Source of the DNA: Chaunax sp. Z400
Lineage: Eukaryota > Chordata > Actinopteri > Lophiiformes > Chaunacidae
Reading direction: 5' to 3'
NCBI GenBank assembly: GCA_037577475.1
Contig: CM075192.1
Location: 15,571,408 to 15,635,407, forward strand
DNA: 64,000 bases
Shown: positions 23,871-64,000 of the stretch, in pieces
How the letters are laid out: each line of letters begins with the position of its first letter
How positions within the stretch are numbered: position 1 is the stretch's first letter
Position numbers and translations under genes: made by a program
The notes under the pieces: model-generated
What the model was told of the DNA's origin: nothing
Seen by the model: only the letters and a program-made list of their open reading frames with translations
Databases searched by the model: none

Positions 23871-26740
23871 ATAGTTGAGCAGTAGCACAAAGTTGAATTT
23901 AATTGTTGCATTAATTAGAAAATTTAATTGAAATTTGTGAAAACATGCCCTACTGGGTGAAAGAAATTAGGTCTGTTACTGATTTTTATTTTTTAGATTT
24001 TACATACATTTTTCAATAGCATGATTTATGTGATTTATATTCCATTTAATTCTTTATATGTCATGATATGAATTGTTTGATATGAATTGTATATTGATGC
24101 GCTTGATATGTTTGGTTGTTTTTATTCATGTTATGGAAGCATGCTCTTTCTCACATTGTTTCAGTGTTGTTCAGCTCTGCTCTGATTGGTCCACTTTGAG
24201 TGTAGATTCTCAATCGTACTCACCAGAGTAATGAATGTGCTTGTCTTTGCATTTTACACCCTGCTTTGTGTTGTTGATTTTGCTAATGAAGAAATCTGTC
24301 TGCTGATATCTGATTTGATTTTTGCCTTCACTGCTTATTTTAAAAATATAATAGAGTGAACGTACAGAAAAAAAATATAGCAATTAATTTCTTCATCTTC
24401 AAGATATCATACATTATGTGTGTATTGCATGTATTATCTAGGATCCTATAAAGCTCTCTGGCATAAATTGTATCACTGATAAAACCTGGATACTTTCAAA
24501 TTGGTTAGTTATATACTTTATAAATGAGTCATATAAAATATTATAGTTTAATACCCTTGCATTCACTGGTCTCTACTTGCTTTATAACTTTCAAGGTAAT
24601 GAAAAGTAACGTTCCTATCTGATGCTGGAGTTTGCACATTAAACACCAGCTGTCTGGACTACAATAGAGAGGATAGACACTCTCTCATATGCTAAATAGT
24701 CAGGGCAGTAATATTTTAAAACATGTGAGAGTACAGGGCTTTCAGATGTGCATAATAGGAAACGTTAATGGTACACTAAGTGATATCAGTGCAGACAGAG
24801 TCATGTTAGTTTAGGCAAAAGTATGGGATAACATGTCAGAATGTGGGAATGAGTTGTTTTGCTCATTTTTCACACTCCATCAAGTATATTCTCACTGTGG
24901 TATTCATACTGTATATTGTTGGGCCACCATTCATTATACCCAGAGACGTCTCCAGCAATTTATCATCCACACATACACACACCGAAATAATGACACCCAC
25001 TCACCTGAACACTCCCACTCCTCCTCTTACTGCACAAAGTATGAGGGAATACAATTTAATGTTAACAAACAATAATTACAAGAATGACTCTGGGGAAGTA
25101 ATACACACATTATTTATCCTCCATTTGGCCCAACCTAATTAACCGCACTGATTCAAAGCAATGGAGCCTCTCAATTATTCAGAAATGCTCAGTGAATATT
25201 AGCACCTTTAGAGACAGAAAGAGTAATTTTGTATGTGAGAGCCAGAAACATTCTGGGTGGAAAACATAGTAATTACAGTTCACTAACTTCCCTCAAACCA
25301 ATGTGTGGTAGTTACACCCACGCTAAAGAAAAACAGTGTGGTGTTAAAGTGAAAATCCATCTGAGAACACTGACAATGTTACATTATGTTGTTGAGCAGA
25401 TTATCAATATTTATGGACACGAACAACCCTCCGACAACTACAGAGCCAAGGCTTTCATCACACAAAAAAATGACAGAACTGCAGACGCTTGCCAGCAGTC
25501 ATGAACCAGAAAATCTGACTGTGTCTCTATAAAATCAAGAAGCTGTCATTGTCCACAAATTTACACTTTCATTTACAGCCACTGGAGAAAAATTCAGATT
25601 GACGCCGCTTGGTTTTATGGCTTCTAGCAGTGGGAAAGACTTGCTCATAATTACAAATCTGGAATGAATCAAATGCTATCATCACGGTAGGTAAGAACTA
25701 ATGTTTCAACATAAAACAACATTTATATAGTTATGATGTTGCATTTATGGGTCTCAGAACACAGCGGTCATATCAACATTTCAAGTTTAAAGTTAATGAT
25801 ATTCTATCAAGTGTATAGACCATCTTTTTTATTTTCTTGAACTTCAATTGTTGCTAATGGCTCTGATGTTTTCAATAAATTAATCTGTTTATATCACTGT
25901 AAATTGAATAAAGGCTATTTCGGTTTTGTAGCATTGGTTGGACAAAACAAGAAGAGATGTCACAACCAGGATGGGCATTTTTCTCCTTTTCTTAATTTTT
26001 ATTTTTTTAATCTTTTTTATTAATGGTGATTAATTGGGAAAACTAGAAAGCACTCAAAGAATGCATATGTCGGCCTATTATCTTGTCACTAATCATTTGT
26101 GGTATCATTGCACTAAGGACATAGCATACACTACGCAATGCCACCATGATGGCGTATTTTTACTCAGATCTGCCTCATTCCAAATTAAGTACCTTCTAAT
26201 TCCTGACCTGGACCTGGAAACCTACTCCTAGTATTTGAAATAATGTGATTCATCAGTATTTTATGAGTTATGAAGAAAAACTATGACATTTTTCATCACA
26301 GTAAAATTTCTTACCTTTCACAGATAAGTGATATTCATTTGAATGACTCTGAATCTGCATTATCTCAGCTACATATTGGTAGTAGTGTCTCTACCCCTCT
26401 CTTTTACCAAATTGCCCACCCCCAAATATATTTCTTAATCCTTCAGATCAGGATTATTATCCAGATCTGTATGTAGTTGCTCATTATGGTGGCGCATCAT
26501 GAGTTGTCCATACCTGGTTGTTTATATTTTGATTGACCTGTTATTGCTTTTCATTATATTGATAAAATGTTCCATAAGGCCATATCTCCCAATTTTGAAG
26601 AGTAAAGAAAAAAAACATTCAGAAAACGTATCTGTACCCAGATCCTTCTCAAATTTGAATCAACTCTTCCTTGGCCCAATATCATCCCCTATATAAAATA
26701 TCATCAAAATCTGCAGACAACATTTTAAAATATCTTGCAG

Positions 26741-26767
26741 ACAAACAAACAAACAAACAAACAAACA
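26741..26767. repeat. (CAAA)n microsatellite
   Basis: Six to seven tandem ACAA units. Confidence 0.9.
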
Positions 26768-26879
26768 GTATTTGTTGGTAAAGGTAATAATCACAATGAC
26801 AGCCCAATCCCTGACCTCATTATTTCTAAATCTTGCCTTTAGACATGTTAAATTCACAGCTGTGAACAAAGTCTACGCA

Positions 26880-27197
26880 GCTGGCTATTTCAAAACAAGC
26901 GACAAAAACACTGTTCGACGTCCACGCCTTGTTCTCAGAAACTGAAGTTTCTCAAGAGCACTTGAAGGCAGCAGTGGCCCTGCACGTGAACTCATCCCGC
27001 CAGCAGAGCGCGTCCGTGAGCCTCGGATAGAAAAACCGAGATGTTTCCTACCGGAGCACAAACCCACTCCCCGTTTTGTGAGAAACTGTGAAAAGGAAAA
27101 GCCCTTTTGTTTTTTTTAACACTGTCAGAAAGCCCATGCAGTGTGCGCCGTGCTTTCTCCACCACACAGCCGACACCGCTCGCTCGGCTCTCACAGG
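26880..27197 (+). promoter_or_regulatory. Probable b3glct promoter and 5' untranslated region
   Basis: G+C and CpG density rise here (for example near 26,990-27,030 and 27,145-27,190) just before the b3glct start codon. No TATA box is evident. The start site cannot be placed by eye. Confidence 0.45.
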
Positions 27198-63881
<36,684 letters not shown>

Positions 63882-64000
63882 GTAAGTGTCCCTGAACTCT
63901 CAGGGTGGAACGAGCAAGTGACACGTTTTAAGGCTATAAATCACCAGCAAGCTATCGCTACCACACAAGAACTGTGATTGACTGCTGCACATTGTGATAA

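Larger units (their letters stand above)
22436..27197. other. wdr95-b3glct intergenic region
   Basis: The stretch is AT-rich, with interspersed repeats (listed separately) and no coding exon that I can support. The open frames near 24,833-25,142 and 25,229-25,504 lack family resemblance and splice context. The last 300 bases become richer in G+C and CpG and should hold the b3glct promoter. Confidence 0.6.

Noticed and set aside
24833..25142. Frames rich in THTHT between wdr95 and b3glct
   Set aside because: Driven by short ACAC/CACTC repeats; no homology.

Overview
The window is vertebrate nuclear DNA, almost certainly from a ray-finned (percomorph-like teleost) fish. The genes are split into many short exons with GT-AG introns, the background is AT-rich, and the interspersed repeats are kinds I know from fish genomes: Tc1 transposase relics, hAT- and Harbinger-type elements, and TA/CA microsatellites. 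There are no operons, CRISPR arrays, rRNA genes or recognisable tRNA genes. Gene order matches the vertebrate HMGB1 / TEX26 / WDR95 / B3GLCT neighbourhood (human 13q12.3).

Layout. (1) 1-362, minus strand: the first two coding exons of an hmgb1-type gene, whose remainder lies left of the window. Its upstream side (about 370-1,540) holds a run of GCTAGC/TTAGC-like motifs and a GC-richer stretch that is probably the promoter. (2) 2,821-4,209, plus: tex26, six exons joined by phase-consistent splicing, first exon not found. (3) 5,046-22,279, plus: a complete 31-exon gene coding for about 1,006 residues, with an EF-hand region followed by two WD40 propellers. I assign it to WDR95, which is a pseudogene (WDR95P) in human; all 30 introns here keep the frame open. 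(4) 22,436-27,197: intergenic, with repeats. (5) 27,198-63,881 and beyond, plus: the 5' part of b3glct (protein O-fucose beta-1,3-glucosyltransferase), five small exons spread over more than 36 kb with four introns of about 6-13 kb. The rest of the gene lies to the right.

The genes do not form one pathway. hmgb1 is a chromatin protein, tex26 and wdr95 are likely testis- or cilium-linked, and b3glct modifies thrombospondin repeats in the ER. Most of the remaining sequence is introns filled with decayed mobile elements. The items most worth a second look are: a perfect 62-bp palindrome beside a repeat carrying a hammerhead-like core; a Harbinger-like MITE with a clear TTA target duplication nested in another repeat; two oppositely oriented copies of one repeat, each apparently interrupted by a CAGTGG-type element; a repeat that carries DR1-like nuclear-receptor motifs; an X-box-like site before wdr95; and alternative ends of tex26. 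I found no convincing previously undescribed multi-gene system.
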